A stretch of 64,000 nt of DNA from Drosophila persimilis (Eukaryota; Arthropoda; Insecta; Diptera; Drosophilidae). Position 1 is the stretch's first letter. The number at the start of each line of letters is the position of its first letter. Made by a program: the position numbers and the translations under genes. The DNA is taken from the NCBI RefSeq assembly GCF_003286085.1, contig NW_020825298.1, forward strand, positions 7,006,001 to 7,070,000. Direction: 5' to 3'. Positions 10,641-22,749 of this stretch are shown piece by piece. The notes under the pieces were generated by a model. The model saw only the letters and a program-made list of their open reading frames with translations. It was not told where the DNA came from and did not search any database.

Positions 10641-12540
10641 TTCCGTGATGCAATTTTATAGATTTATATTTAATAATCATCATAATTATTCCCTTTTTCA
10701 AATTTTTCGCTGTTCCATCCATCGAAAATGTCTATATCCTGTTTCCTTACTAAGTTTTCCTGCCTCAAAAACCTTCTATCCTTCTGCAGCCCTTGAAGCT
10801 CTATTCTGCGGTCTATTTTGAACGATGGCTGTCATTTATATTCCGTAAGCGACTTAGCCCCTTACCCCCAAAAACGTCCTTCAATGCGAATACTTGTGAA
10901 ATCCCTTAAGGGTTCATTGACCTCTTTGGATGTTTTCTCCATTCAAATTAATTTTATTTTTACCCAGCCCCCCGTTCCGCCTGGAACTCCTTCTTTGTCG
11001 AAATCTTGTGCACAAAAGAGCGGTCGGAACCGCAGGGATTCGGCTTACATTTCGCCCATAATTATGCAATTACGTAACCATTTAAATAGAACGTGGAACA
11101 TCGCACGATTTCAAAGTGAAATGGAATACGCAGACGGTAAAAAGAGGATGCCAGAAAGAGAGATAAAGAGAGAGAGAGACAGAGAGTGGGAGGCTGCCTT
11201 TGACGTGACTTGACTGTTGCGTTGCCCGTCTGCGGTTGCACAAGAGCCAGGCACCAGATCCCTCCCTCTCTCTCTCCCACAGTGGCTACGCTTTCTACGT
11301 AACTAATTTGCAGCTCGAGTGGGAGCAACAACATGATTATCCCCTCCAGATATAATCACAAAAGAAAGCAATCGAAATGCGTTCAGTCAATACAATTTTC
11401 CTTTTTTTTGAAGTACAGATTTGAGAGGGCGGAAAACTATTAAATTGCGTACATAAAATGCAATTAAAAAACAAAACCAGATTCGATCATTCAATTCATT
11501 TCCCCATTCCCTTTCGTTCTCGAGTCAATCGAGTGCTTTGCTCCAGGCGGAGTATCTCTGTATCTGTATCTGTTTAGTAGTGCGCTTAACTTCACTTCCG
11601 TTTCCGCTTTGAAGCAGCTTCCGCTGAGCGTTATTATCTAACTAACTAGTGGCACTCGTGCGCATAACGTTCTTTATGTGTGCTCCGTCCTCTATCCACT
11701 ACAGCTTCTGGTTCCTCCGCCTCCGCCGCTGTGTCTGTCTGCTCCTCTTCTATCTTGTATCTTTGCATCTCGACGGCGACGACGACGGCGAGTCTCAGTC
11801 AGGCACTCTCTCGACGTTGCACAGTGTTTGAAAAATTTAATTACAAACTCTCTGAGGCATTATTAGAGAGATAACAGGATAATAACGATGGGCGGCAAGG
11901 ACGTCGTAGCTGCTGCTGTGCTCCAGTTTTTTTCCCCTCTATTTTCTATTGCTCTTTCCTTTAGTACCCTTTATCCCTTAGCCCTTTTGGTAGGCCCACT
12001 GTCCTTCCTGTTCTCCTTCTGTTTGTATGGAAATTTTGTTTACTTTTTAGTCTCTGTCGTCGTTGTCGTTGTCGTCGTCTGCCTTTCAATTAGTTTTTGA
12101 GACTAGACTTCGTTTGGCCCCGGCACGTGACAATTTTCTTTCGCCGTTTATTGATCCACTCGACACAGATTTTTCATTAAACCCACAAACTTTAATTAAA
12201 GTCCTGCTCTCCATGGCTTCGCTTTTTGTTTCCGCCTTAATTATCCATTTAAATGCGAAAATATGCCTCTGGTTTGGATGTCTGGTCGGCCATCAAGTAT
12301 GCGTTTAATTGCCAATCATATTTCAATTAATTGCTTATCACAAAAAATTATATACAAATAAAAATAAAAAAAAATTCCCAATAAAAATGCAATTCTGTAT
12401 TGGGGTTTTTACATGGGTATTTATAGTTTTAATTACTATTAAATAAAAGGCTAGAGTATGGGTTTAAGGCAGGCAAGAAGTAGGCCTAAGGTATACACTC
12501 TTTTGTTTACAAAATAATTTGGTATGGGTCTTCAGTTTGC
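10641..12540. other. Non-coding sequence
   Basis: No gene supported. It includes a GAGA/AGAGAG tract (11155-11190), CT runs (11260-11280), and a CGACGACGACGG triplet patch near 11772. Open frames over these are low complexity. Confidence 0.5.
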
Positions 12541-12654
12541 TTACCTGTTGGCGCTTCCAAAAAGGGCTTCCCACACTTCCAAAGGTATTGACAAACCGTT
12601 AATGATTCTTTTAACACTTTTACCATCGAAATAAAAATAAAAATTAAATATCAT
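12541..12654 (-). CDS. Possible small ORF, 37 codons, overlapping a donor-like site
   Basis: A minus-strand ATG (12652-12654) opens 37 codons ending in TAA at 12541-12543. The last twenty residues (NGLSIPLEVWEALFGSANR) are unusually protein-like for this AT-rich spacer, and the end of the frame reads CCAACAG|GTAAGC, a good splice donor that overlaps the stop. It could be a small coding exon, a decayed gene or mobile-element fragment, or chance. There is no strong acceptor upstream; the first ten residues are Phe/Tyr-rich and read through T-rich DNA, so the real fragment may be only its 3' part. Confidence 0.2.
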   Translation of the reverse strand: MIFNFYFYFDGKSVKRIINGLSIPLEVWEALFGSANR

Positions 12655-12879
12655 CTTGAAGATATCTCAGACTTCTTTCGAAAAGAATAACCTTTTGTGA
12701 TATAATTTTTAATACCATTTATTTGATACATCATATGTCCTTAAAGGACACAAACCCATTACTTGCCTTCTGAAAAATGTATTTTTATTTATTTTATTTT
12801 CGAATATAATAAATTTAAAGTAAGAGTTGTAAAATGTTGCATTTACAAAACTATTTCTAATAAAATTATTTTCTGTTTA

Positions 12880-13140
12880 ATCCCAAAAATTATAAGTTTT
12901 TTTTAGTTTAAATAACAAAAAATCAAAAAAATTTCTAATAAACGTAGTTTCTGTTAAATCTTAAAAATTATACTTTGTTCTAGTTTTAATACAAAAATAC
13001 AAAATTACTCTTTGTATATAAAAATAATTGATAAAAATCATTAGAATCCCTATGAACCCTAATGAAGTTCTTAAAATTATTTTTTGTATATAAAAATAAT
13101 TTATAAAAATCATTAGAATCTCTATGAAGTTCTCAACAAA
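12880..13140. repeat. AT-rich diverged tandem repeats
   Basis: A 72-bp period is seen at 13011 and 13083, where both copies begin TTTGTATATAAAAATAATT and include AAAATCATTAGAATC. A looser duplication of about 105 bp precedes it (TTTCTAATAAA.. at about 12855 and 12936). Confidence 0.7.
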
Positions 13141-15480
13141 ATTCCAATACACATCTAAGGGCTGGAAATTGGCATTACAATCTACACAGAGAAGAATATA
13201 TGGTCTTTTTTGACCTAAGACAACATGGTTACCAATTTGAAGCCCCCATGTTCCTTAATAAAATATAATGTGTCTCTGTTTCGGGCCAATTCGTCCCGTC
13301 ACAAGTCGCTAATACTTTTGGACATGCTCCTCTTGAGCTGCACAAACCACACGCTCGCTCGCTCGCATTCAATGAAAACTTCAATCCCCAACGAACTGCA
13401 GAACATTACGTATACGCCCAATGAAACCTTAATCCATTGGCAACAATTAAAAGCTGGACTGTGGAAAGTATGCCACACAGAGTTCACGGTTTTTACCCCG
13501 CACCCCCGCCATTGTTAACTAATTGCCCCCGTTTTGTGGGGAGGGGGTGGGGAAAAAAACATGAATAAAGAATATTGTTTTCTATAAAAATTAATTCGCT
13601 TGTAAAATATTTTTGTTTTGTTTGCTCGCCAATAATTGAATCGAAAGCGAAAGGCGGCGCTGCAGCCACATCGACATCGGGAATTCATTTCAATTTATAG
13701 TTAATTAATAAATTGCAATGAATAGCTTCTGAATACAAATGGAAAACATTTTTATTCAACTTTTCTGCACTGCTCGTTCGGTTCTGTGCCAGGGCTAAGC
13801 CTGTAAATTGTTTAACAATAAACGATGCAAAAAAAACAAAAATAAACAGAAATACTTTTTGGTTGTTTCAGCTGCAGGCGAGGGCTTTACTTTTAAGCCT
13901 CTGTTTTTTTCAAAAAAAGAAAATAAAGTGCATTGATGGCATTGATAAGTTTTTACTGGGGATTGCAGTGGCATTGCATAAATATAACTAAAAGGTTCCA
14001 CTAATGAAAGGAGAGATGTAATGGTGTACAGATCAGAACTGGTACGAGATGGGATGTGTTTATATCGACATTTGCTGAATACTGGAGGAGATTCATAGTC
14101 AACCCAAAAATATATTCTAAAATTTGCACAAACCGAAAATAAATATGTGAAAAATTTTACTTAAATTTCCCACAAATTCAGAACATTTTCAACTTCTACC
14201 GACAAAAATATTCACATCACGTCAGATACCTTCTTATGGCGATAAAATCCAGAAAATATGAAATATAAAGATAATATAGATATGAAAGATAATAATAAAA
14301 GTTAATGTATTTTAAAAAAAATGTACATATACAAGTATTTATATCGCTCTCTTGAAAGCCGTAGGATTTGCTATAAAATTCTTTTTCTTTCCACTGCCCT
14401 GTCTTATTAGTATTGCTGTTCCGTTCCGCCCGACTAGGCGACTGCTTTCTTCTTAAACTCTGTCCGTCGAACCACTCGGACCATGAATCTTTCGGAAACC
14501 TTTGCCGTAATTACAATACATTTTTCCATTTGTAATATTAATAAATGCTAAGATTCGTAACGAGGAAGAAGAAAATGCTGCAATGAGCACGTTCCTACTT
14601 CATCTGGCCTCGTGGTTTCTTAACGTTCGGCTTAGAAGATGTCTTTGGACCACAAATTGACTCACGACCGACAGCTGTTCCGTCCTCTTCATTCAAACCC
14701 AATCTTCAACGATTGCTCAAGTGGCCAAAAATATATATTCCAACCCCCAGTCAACATTGTGATTAACTTATTAAGCCAAACAAATCCCCGAAGGAGCCCC
14801 GAAAGCAAAGAAAAGATTTACCCTCGTGTGGCTCAATTATAAAACAATATGTAAAAAGAAAACCAGGGGGAAAAGAAAACAAGGAGTGAAAGAAAAACAA
14901 GACGGAAAAAGAAAAACACAAAATGAGGCAAAGGCAAAAGGAAAGCTCTGGTTCTGGCACTGGCTCTGGCTCTGGCTATTCCTCCTTCTAATTGTTTAAG
15001 TATTAGCCCAAAAAAGGCAGTGGGGCACTGAGTCAATTCCTGGCTACAAACAAGAATTTAATTAAAAAACCTAATACGGCCAGAGTTTAAAAATTCATTA
15101 GAAATTGTTCTGTGGGGAAAAAGAGAAACAATTTTTGGTGTAAATGGCGGCTGAAAAAATGTTCTCTATATAAACTGGATACATGGCCAGGCCCGACAGT
15201 AAACAAATTAGCTTCAGTCTACACACACACACAAACACACACATACACAGATATATGTATAAATAACAGATATATTGAATATATGCCAACGTCAGCTGAC
15301 GCTCCTCCAGGAAAAGCAAGAACAACAAAAATATATATGTACAGAAAACTCAACCGCAAAAAAAAAAAGAAAATATAGGAAAAATCGCCAGCAAGTTTTA
15401 CGGCAGCATCTGAGCCAAATAAATAATGGTAACAGAAAAAGAGCCCTGTGGCTGCGGGGCTAGTCGAATTTGGTAGTACC
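13141..15480. other. Non-coding spacer
   Basis: No gene supported. The open frame at 13225-13518 (+) lacks codon bias and splice context. A CTGGCT hexamer run lies near 14950-14980 and a CA tract near 15224-15245. Confidence 0.45.
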
Positions 15481-15489
15481 TTGAATCAC

Positions 15490-15960
15490 AGATTAAATGG
15501 GTTAGATTTAGATTAAAAATTAGACTTAAAAATGCCAAACAAATTAAATAAAAAATAATTTACTTTGATTTAAATATAAATAAATATATTAAAAAGTAAT
15601 TTCTACAAAATAAATATAGAAATAAATAAAATAAAATATTAATATAAATAGAAATAAAAAAATATAATTACAAAAATATATAATTTGTGGGAAATATATT
15701 TAATTTAAAGATGAAAATATTTATTTTTAAATTCTGTTTACTACTATTATTATAGTAAACATTTTTATAGGTTTATCTATATTGATTTGTTACTATTGCA
15801 TTTTACATTTTTTTAATATTGATTTATTTTAATTTTTTTTATATTGATTTATGAATATAAAATGAATATAACATACGTTTATTTTCAATATGAATTATAT
15901 TTAAATCGAATATTTTTACATCAATATAAAAATGTAAGGAAAAATGCTTTCATAGCAATT
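15490..15960 (+). repeat. AT-rich dispersed block, copy 1
   Basis: Nearly pure A+T. The words AATTCTGTTTACTACTATTA (near 15729) and ATATAAAAATGTAAGG (near 15925) recur: the first in reverse complement near 33960-33985, the second near 27320-27340. That is more similarity than base composition alone should give, so a decayed AT-rich mobile element family is likely. Confidence 0.45.
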
Positions 15961-16089
15961 CTCAGATATTTTTCTCTTGGCGTTTAATGAAGTTTCGAAA
16001 CCCTAATCCGTATATTAACTTTCCGATACCAATTGTTTAGGCCCACATCCTGGTAGAATCCATTGCAGAGTCCCCTGCCATTGTACCCC

Positions 16090-16760
16090 CTCTACTAGGG
16101 TATAAAAAGATTGTTTCTGTGGGTAAATTCTGTGAACAATGAACGCTGCTGGCTGTTCCCTCTCTCCTCGGCTCGACTTCTGTCAATAAACGCTGTTTAA
16201 ACAGCCATTTTGTGCGTATGTACTCGTTTATAGGGAGTGTCTGTGCTGCGTCTGTTTGTGTAGTTGCAACCTTTCAACCTGCCCCAAACAGCAGCAGCAG
16301 CATCAGAGCCACATCAGAGCATAGCATCAGCAGCGACATAAACCAAAAATAATGTAGCATGCTTCATGGCACAATCACTGAACTTCAGCGGCCGCTGGTG
16401 TGACGACGACTGCCTTTTGTGGTTTTTGGGCAGCAACAGACCGACGAACCCCAGCCAAAACCGAGCAACACCACCGCCAGAACCACCGGTACTTACAACA
16501 CCACCATCTACCCATCCCCACGAACCCACATCCCTCCCAACAGCAACACAATAGAACCACCGCTGACCGTGCGGTAGGGAAATTTAAAAAGAACGATGAG
16601 CTATCTCAGCCTCTGTCCCTCCTCTGCCCCTGGTCGAAAACGATTTTCACCTGGCCAAAGGCTTTTGTTTCGCTTTTTTTGTTTCCTTTTGTAGGTTAAA
16701 GGACTCTGCTCTGCAAAGAGCAACTTTGGTTAATATTTTTTCATGTTTTTTCTTTCAAAA
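16090..16760. other. Non-coding sequence with TATA-like motif and palindrome
   Basis: GGGTATAAAAAG lies at 16099-16110 and the 14-bp palindrome GCTGTTTAAACAGC at about 16190-16203. A CAG run follows near 16290. An acceptor-like tract ending TTTTGTAG|GTTAAA lies near 16694, but GTTAAA is a poor donor. No gene can be assigned. Confidence 0.35.
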
Positions 16761-17050
16761 AATCGAATGGCAAATGAAAGAGGATCTTCAGTTGGGTTTG
16801 CTTTAGGAGCTATTTATTTAAAAAAAATCAAGCCTTTTTCAAGATTTGGTAAAAGAAAAATTAAATTAACTTATAAAAAATAAATTAAATTTTAAAAGCT
16901 TATAATAAAAAAAATACAATACAAAATCAAAAAAATGAAAAATTATACAAAAACAAAAAAAAAATGATACAAAAATAACAATGAAATTATACAAAAATAA
17001 AAAAAAAACGAGGGGGAACGTTGTGAGTTGCTGTGGACACCGCAACTCTA
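16761..17050. other. AT-rich spacer
   Basis: A-rich sequence with repeated ATACAAAAA-type words. No feature beyond low complexity. Confidence 0.4.
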
Positions 17051-17053
17051 CGG

Positions 17054-18104
17054 TTATACCCGATACTAAGTCAGTATGGCTCTCCTCCGGCAGACGCCGC
17101 TAATATTTAACGACACGACAAAGAGTGCGTGCGAGAGAGACAGAAAATCAGTCTGAGCGTGACGTCGGGCGCTGCGTAGCCACTGCAAATTGATTTGTTC
17201 CTTTTGGCTATAAAAATGATCTGATCTAATCCAGATTCAGCAATCTAATAGATATGGTCATTATCTATGATTCTGCGTTTTTAGTTTTCTCAAATCTGCA
17301 ATATTGTGGATGCAACAGATTTTCGTGCTTTGTGGGGGCGGATGGGGGTGGGGCGAAATTCTGAGATATACGTTTTACAGTGACATCTTAAAGGAGTGTG
17401 TGTACCAAATTTGGTTACTCTAGCCTTAATAGTCTCTGAGATTTGTGGTTGCCTCAGATTTTCGTCCTTTGCGGGGGCGGAAGGGGGTGTGGCGAAATTT
17501 GGACATGAAACGGTCAAGGTCCGATATCACAGGAGTGTGGATACCTAATTTGGTTGCTCTGGCTTTTATAGGTTCTGAGATCCTTGAACTCATATTTTGC
17601 AATTGGCAAAACCGACCATGAAACCTGTGTGTTAGAGTGAGACAGAGCGAGAAAGAGTGAAATTGTTTTCGTGATTCTGGCTGTAATAATTATACGATCT
17701 GGTTCAGATTTTGCACTCTAGAAGATATAGTCATCTTCTACGATTCTGCGTTTTTAGTTTTCTCGTATCGTCAAAATTGTGGATGCCACAGATTTTCGCC
17801 CTTTGTGGGGGCGGAAGTGGGCGGGGCAAAGTTTTGAAATATTTTTGGAGCAGTGACATATCACAGAAGTCTGGATGGAAAAAGAAAACATCGTTGCTCT
17901 AGCTCTTATAGTCTTTGAGCATTAGGCGCTGAAGGGGACGGACAGACGGACAGACAGACATGGCTCAATCGACTCGGCTATTGATGCTGATCAAGAATAT
18001 ATATACTTTATGGGGTCGGAAACGATTCCTTCTGGACGTTACACACATCCACTTTTACCACAAATCTAATATACCCCAATACTCATTTTGAGTATCGGGT
18101 ATAA
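17054..18104 (+). mobile_element. DINE-1/INE-1-like (Helentron-related) element, nearly full length
   Basis: The ends are short inverted repeats: TTATACCCGATACT at 17054-17067 and AGTATCGGGTATAA at 18091-18104. The 3' end folds into a hairpin (ATACTC..GAGTAT flanked by ATACCC..GGGTAT, 18071-18102). The segment ATCAAGAATATATATACTTT (near 17990) with GGGGTCGGAAACG after it is the characteristic 3' part of DINE-1/INE-1 elements, preceded by the usual GACGGACAGACGG run. Inside, a unit containing CAGATTTTCG and GGGGGCGGA occurs three times (from about 17316, 17455 and 17789). No open frame codes a transposase or Rep/helicase, so it is non-autonomous. About 1.05 kb is longer than many internal copies, and both ends are present. 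Confidence 0.75.
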
Positions 18105-18110
18105 TTATAC

Positions 18111-20130
18111 AAAAAATTAAAAATAAAGAAACATTTAAATTTTGTTAAACAACATGTAATTCTTATTAATAGAATATAATGTAAGAACTATCCTTTCGCG
18201 CTTTTTTAAGGACAAAGAATTGTGTGCGATAAGTTTTAATGCGATTATTTCCGTCCATGCAATGATGATTACTTGAGAAATAATCGGATGCCACACTACG
18301 TTCATATTTCAAACTAGTTTTGTCTTCTAATTAAGTTAACAATATTAACCCTTTGATAAAGCCACCACATAAATTCGCCAAAGCTTCCTGGCAGGTGTTT
18401 CCTTCAAAGCATATTTCACCCCAAATTTTTCTCTAAAAAATTCCTTTAAATAAAAAAAAAATATTCCATAAACTTTGAGCATTTTTAGTATCACTTTTGG
18501 AAGTGATTTATGGCTCTAGTAAATTTCTTCATCTGCCTCTAGTTGTGGCGCTCTAAACCCATTTTGATCCAAATTATTTTTATTTTTTATATGCATTAAC
18601 ATAATCTTTATGGCCTGCCCCCACCCTCATCACTCGGGCCACATTCCTGCCCCTTTTTATGGGTGTTTGGCCAATTAAACCCTCCCGCCCCCTGAATATA
18701 AATAAAAATAAAAATAAACAATTTCTGCAAACAAAATTTGAACATAAAATGAGCAATTTTCCATGAGAATGTTGAGAAAAATGTGGCAAACATTTATTGT
18801 CTCTCGCTTCTCTGAAGGAAGAGCATATGGAACATAATTTAGAAGAGGGTAAACGGAGACGCTGACGCGGGGGGGTACAGGGCCAAAGAGTCATTTGAGT
18901 GCCGCCTTTTGTTGTGCTCAGAACAGTGAGGAGGGGGAAAAATGTGTATAAAATGTATAAGTATTTCCCCGGGTTCTAAACCCCGACTACCACTCGGAAA
19001 CAAGAGTAAACACATGTCTGCTGAAGCGCAGAAAGGACGCAGGATTCCAACACACACACACACAAAAGGCCACTAAAATATTATATCTAATAAACAAACA
19101 AAAAAAAAGCAACGAGAATGGGCACTGGGAACCCAAGGAATGAGATGAGAAAAATACATAAAAGAGAGAACAATAACAAAAGACATCAATCATAAGTCAG
19201 TGGGAAACATGTCTACATAATCTTTCATTCCTGCCTTCCCTTCCCTTCCCTTCCTTATCTTGCCCCCGAAAATACTTTATTTCTTGTTTCTCGTTCGTTT
19301 ATTTGTATATTTTCTAGAGAAAAACATTGAAAAATTGTGTTGTTTAGGGCTGGCCCGTTCAGGACCGGACAGGGGCCTTTATGTCTATTGACATTGAAGT
19401 TCGACGTATTTTTTTGTTGGCTAAAATCTGTTCCACCTCTGCCTGCCTGCCTGCCTGCCTGCCTCTCTTCTTTTTTTTTTTTTTTTTTTGCTTGTCTCTG
19501 GCGGCATATGTTCATTAAATTCATTAAATTACTGCCACACGCAACACACGAAGGGCAGGGAGACGCCCCACCATATGCTTCCTTTTTGGTCACGGCAGCT
19601 GTTCAGACATTTAATAAAGACATGAGAGTCGAGAGGACACATGGCTAAAAGCTGTTGCTAAAGATGTGCGCTAATTGGACCGAGAAGGCGGGGGGTGGCA
19701 CTGAATACACCCCACTGTCTTCTAGGAAATACTCCTCCCCAGTACACTTGATCGAATTAGCCAAGGAGTAGCGTCAACGCCAACACAAAATGGAACATGA
19801 AAATACAAAGTTTTTAATGAAGTCAGTTTGGAGAAAATTACATACCCAAAAATTACTGGAATTGTGAAAAAAACTCGAGAACAAATTTTTGTTTCTTTAA
19901 GAAAACAGATTGCGGGAATCAGTAGTGGTAGCTTTTGTTTATATTTGGGTCTGAACCAAACGGTAATCAGTTTCCATTGTGACACGAAATTACTCCGCGT
20001 AAATTGTGGCGTGGGCAAACTCTCAAAAGCAACTGCTCTCTCTCTCTCTCTCAGCATCGCAAGACCCTAGCTTCAAGGCAATCATTTCTGCGACGCAATT
20101 CCAATGGTCGTGCTTTCTTTTTCTAACCCA
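18111..20130. other. Non-coding spacer
   Basis: No gene supported. Holds a CA tract near 19051-19065, CTTCC repeats near 19233-19250, five TGCC tetramers (19441-19464) followed by a T run (19470-19489), and CT repeats near 20038-20053. Confidence 0.45.
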
Positions 20131-20139
20131 CACGCACTA

Positions 20140-20370
20140 TAGCAGAGCAAGACGCTGAACGCGCGCTCTCTTCTTCTTGTCGCTTTTGATCCTCTCTGAG
20201 CGAGTCGAGTCTCTCTGCCGACGCACTCTCTGCCGACGCAGCAATGGGACAGTTGGCGAGCAAGAACAATCATGCACAGCAATGGGACAGACAGTGGACG
20301 GTAAATCGTAAAGAAGGCAACGGAAGAATCGAAGTAAATTCCTGGACAGCAAACAGAGTAAAATACACTG
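20140..20370 (+). other. CT-rich segment with 15-bp duplication
   Basis: CTCTCTGCCGACGCA is repeated exactly head to tail at 20211-20225 and 20226-20240. Just after it AGCAATGGGACAG occurs twice (near 20240 and 20278). A plus-strand frame starting MGQLASKNNHAQQW runs from 20244 for 97 codons, but it has no supporting splice or family evidence. CTCTGCCGACGC-like words also occur in the CT-rich tract near 58775-58800. A decayed mobile element or untranslated exon is possible. Confidence 0.3.
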
Positions 20371-22440
20371 AGCATAATATTAGGATATATAGTCCGATAA
20401 TATATGTATCAATATATTTGTCTCAAAAGCTATCCTTAATAAAACAAAAATCAGGTGCTCTTCCACTTCTTTGTTTCAAGCGGCCCATAATAATAATAAA
20501 CCAATATCAACGTCTTTCTCCAATCAACTGGATGTGATTGTTCTCCATAAAGCTGCATTTTCGGTATTAACGTATCCATCAAATTGCGGATGAGAAGGCT
20601 CTAACTATAAGACCCGTTAACCATTATAAAACATCATGATTACACTAATTTAAAGACCATTTTCATCCCCAAATGATGGATGCCCCCAATGGATGATAGT
20701 TTTTGTGACTCACTCAAGTCTCAAGCTCCTCCTCCAAGAAGTGGGCAATACTTTTCACACAACAACGCTTCGACGGCTCTCACTTAATTGTTAATATTTG
20801 CGAAATAAATGCCTCCACGGGCCATAAAGTCAAATCTGAACGTAAAAACAGACAAGCGACAGAAATCTAATCTACGTCTGCTCTGTGCGCCAGTCGGCTG
20901 TGGGAGGCATAAAAATGTCCTTGACATAAAGATGTTACCAGGGCATCTCTCTCTCTCTAGCACCTCATCCTCTCTCTCTCTATCTCTGTCTCTGTACAGC
21001 CATGAGACTTTATTAAGACATTTTACGTTGAAATTTATACATATATAAAAGTAGGAAAAACAACAAACAGCAGAAGGAGCAGCCAGGCAGGCAGGCAGGC
21101 AGCATCTGTGGAGTAGGATGGTCTCGTCGACTGGCGGCGGCGGCAATAAAGCCTCGCGCCAAAGCGCAGCTGAGTTCCATGCAGAAATTGTGAGATTTAT
21201 GACGAGGTATATCCCTCCTACACTCACGTCCCTGGCTCTGGCTCTGGCTCTGCGCCATGTTTCCCCCCATAAAACAGAGAGAGGGAGAGACGACAACAAG
21301 GTGACTGCCGCAAGTGCGGTTTAACTGCCAAACCCGAACCAGAGAGAAGCCCCAGTATCGAGCACCGAGAGCCCAGAGAGAACCCTCGAACCAGAAACCC
21401 CAGCCAGAAATGCAAACAAAAAACATTTGCCGACTTCTGGGCGTCTAGGTGCGGTACGTCGTCGACTGACTGGCTGTTTGTGCTGTTTCTGGGCCGTAAT
21501 TGGGCCAAGTTCCTTCCCAGAGTCTCCTGGTTGGGGCCAGAAATTTTGGTTTTAATTTTTGAAAGAGAAAACGCAGGAATTTTTCCAATTTTTGGCAGCG
21601 AAAGTAGAGAGATTTTTGGCACTTTAATGCTAAAGCCGTTAAAAATTCCATTTATTGAATCGATTTGTTGTTAAATAAATTGCTAAAAAATAATTGTTAG
21701 ACCCTTCATCCCATTTTAAAAATTTCTAGACCTCCCAAAAGAGCGAGAAGGTGGAAAAACTAGGCTTAAAATTCGATGAATATCAACATATTTAAAAATG
21801 CATTAAATCTAATACCAAAGGATTTTTAATATATATTCATTCAGTCTTTAATAATCAATAAATATTCCATAAACAAACAACAAAATCCTCAACCAAAAAA
21901 AGTGTTTGCAAACCAAACAAAACGCTCGCCACTTCCGCCGAGGCTGCAAATAAGTATTTCTGAGAGCGAAAAATCTATATATATATCTATAGAGAATATT
22001 CTACCATAAATGAAATTCATTTGGTAAAATGCATAAAACATAAATCAGGCACCGAGTGGAGGCCTAAACAATGCCTGTCCGGGATCCACTGCCTGGGCCT
22101 GGGCCTGTCTGCCAGCCTGTCTGTCTGTCAAATGCACTCAGCGCTCGACGCCGACGAAAATTTAAATGGTCAAAAATTTATACGAAATTAATAAAATATT
22201 TAAAATGCAGAGAGCCACAGGGTAGACGGAGAGACAGAAAGAGAGAGAGAGGGGGGTGACAGGCACAACAAACAAAACTGCAAAATTCAAGAGGACAATA
22301 CAATTTTAGCCGACAATTATAAGCATATTAAACTATTAGGATCTGCATTAGTGTGTAGGTGCACGTGTGTGTGTGTGTGTGTGTGTGTGCTTGTATCTGT
22401 GAGTGTTCACTGTAAAAGTGCAAAAGTGTGTGTTTATTCC
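20371..22440. other. Non-coding spacer with microsatellites
   Basis: No gene supported. CT repeats at 20946-20995, AGGC tetramers at 21081-21101, CTGGCT hexamers at 21232-21262, GGGCCT hexamers near 22084-22107, and a GT run at 22359-22391. Confidence 0.45.
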
Positions 22441-22632
22441 TATTTATACCCTTGCGGTGAGAGTTTTAATATTTTGCACAAATTTTGGTAGTACAGTAAA
22501 TGGGAATCACTATTTTCGCCTAATAAAGTAGATACATTTTGGATCTGTCTTGCAATAAAAGACGCTACGATTTCTGTTCCTTATTCTTCTATCTATTTAA
22601 TTTTCTATGAAGCCATGGATATACCCGATCTA

Positions 22633-22701
22633 CCCGAATGCAGAAGATATATACTATAGAGAACCGATGTGTCCATCCATCTGTTATCTTCTGCATTCGG
22701 G
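22633..22701. repeat. 17-bp perfect inverted repeat
   Basis: CCCGAATGCAGAAGATA at 22633-22649 is the exact reverse complement of TATCTTCTGCATTCGGG at 22685-22701, with a 35-base spacer. The segment starts in a context with TATACCC/GATATACCCG words common at mobile element ends. It can form a hairpin in DNA or RNA. A 17-bp stem with a large unpaired loop is unlike a typical microRNA precursor. Confidence 0.85.
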
Positions 22702-22749
22702 ACTGCCAAGCGCCGATTAAATTAAAGCAAGAAAAAATATACACATAAA

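Noticed and set aside
16680-16705. Second ratchet-like site (TTTCCTTTTGTAG|GTTAAA)
   Set aside because: The acceptor half is fair, but GTTAAA is a poor donor, unlike GTAAGT at 1563.
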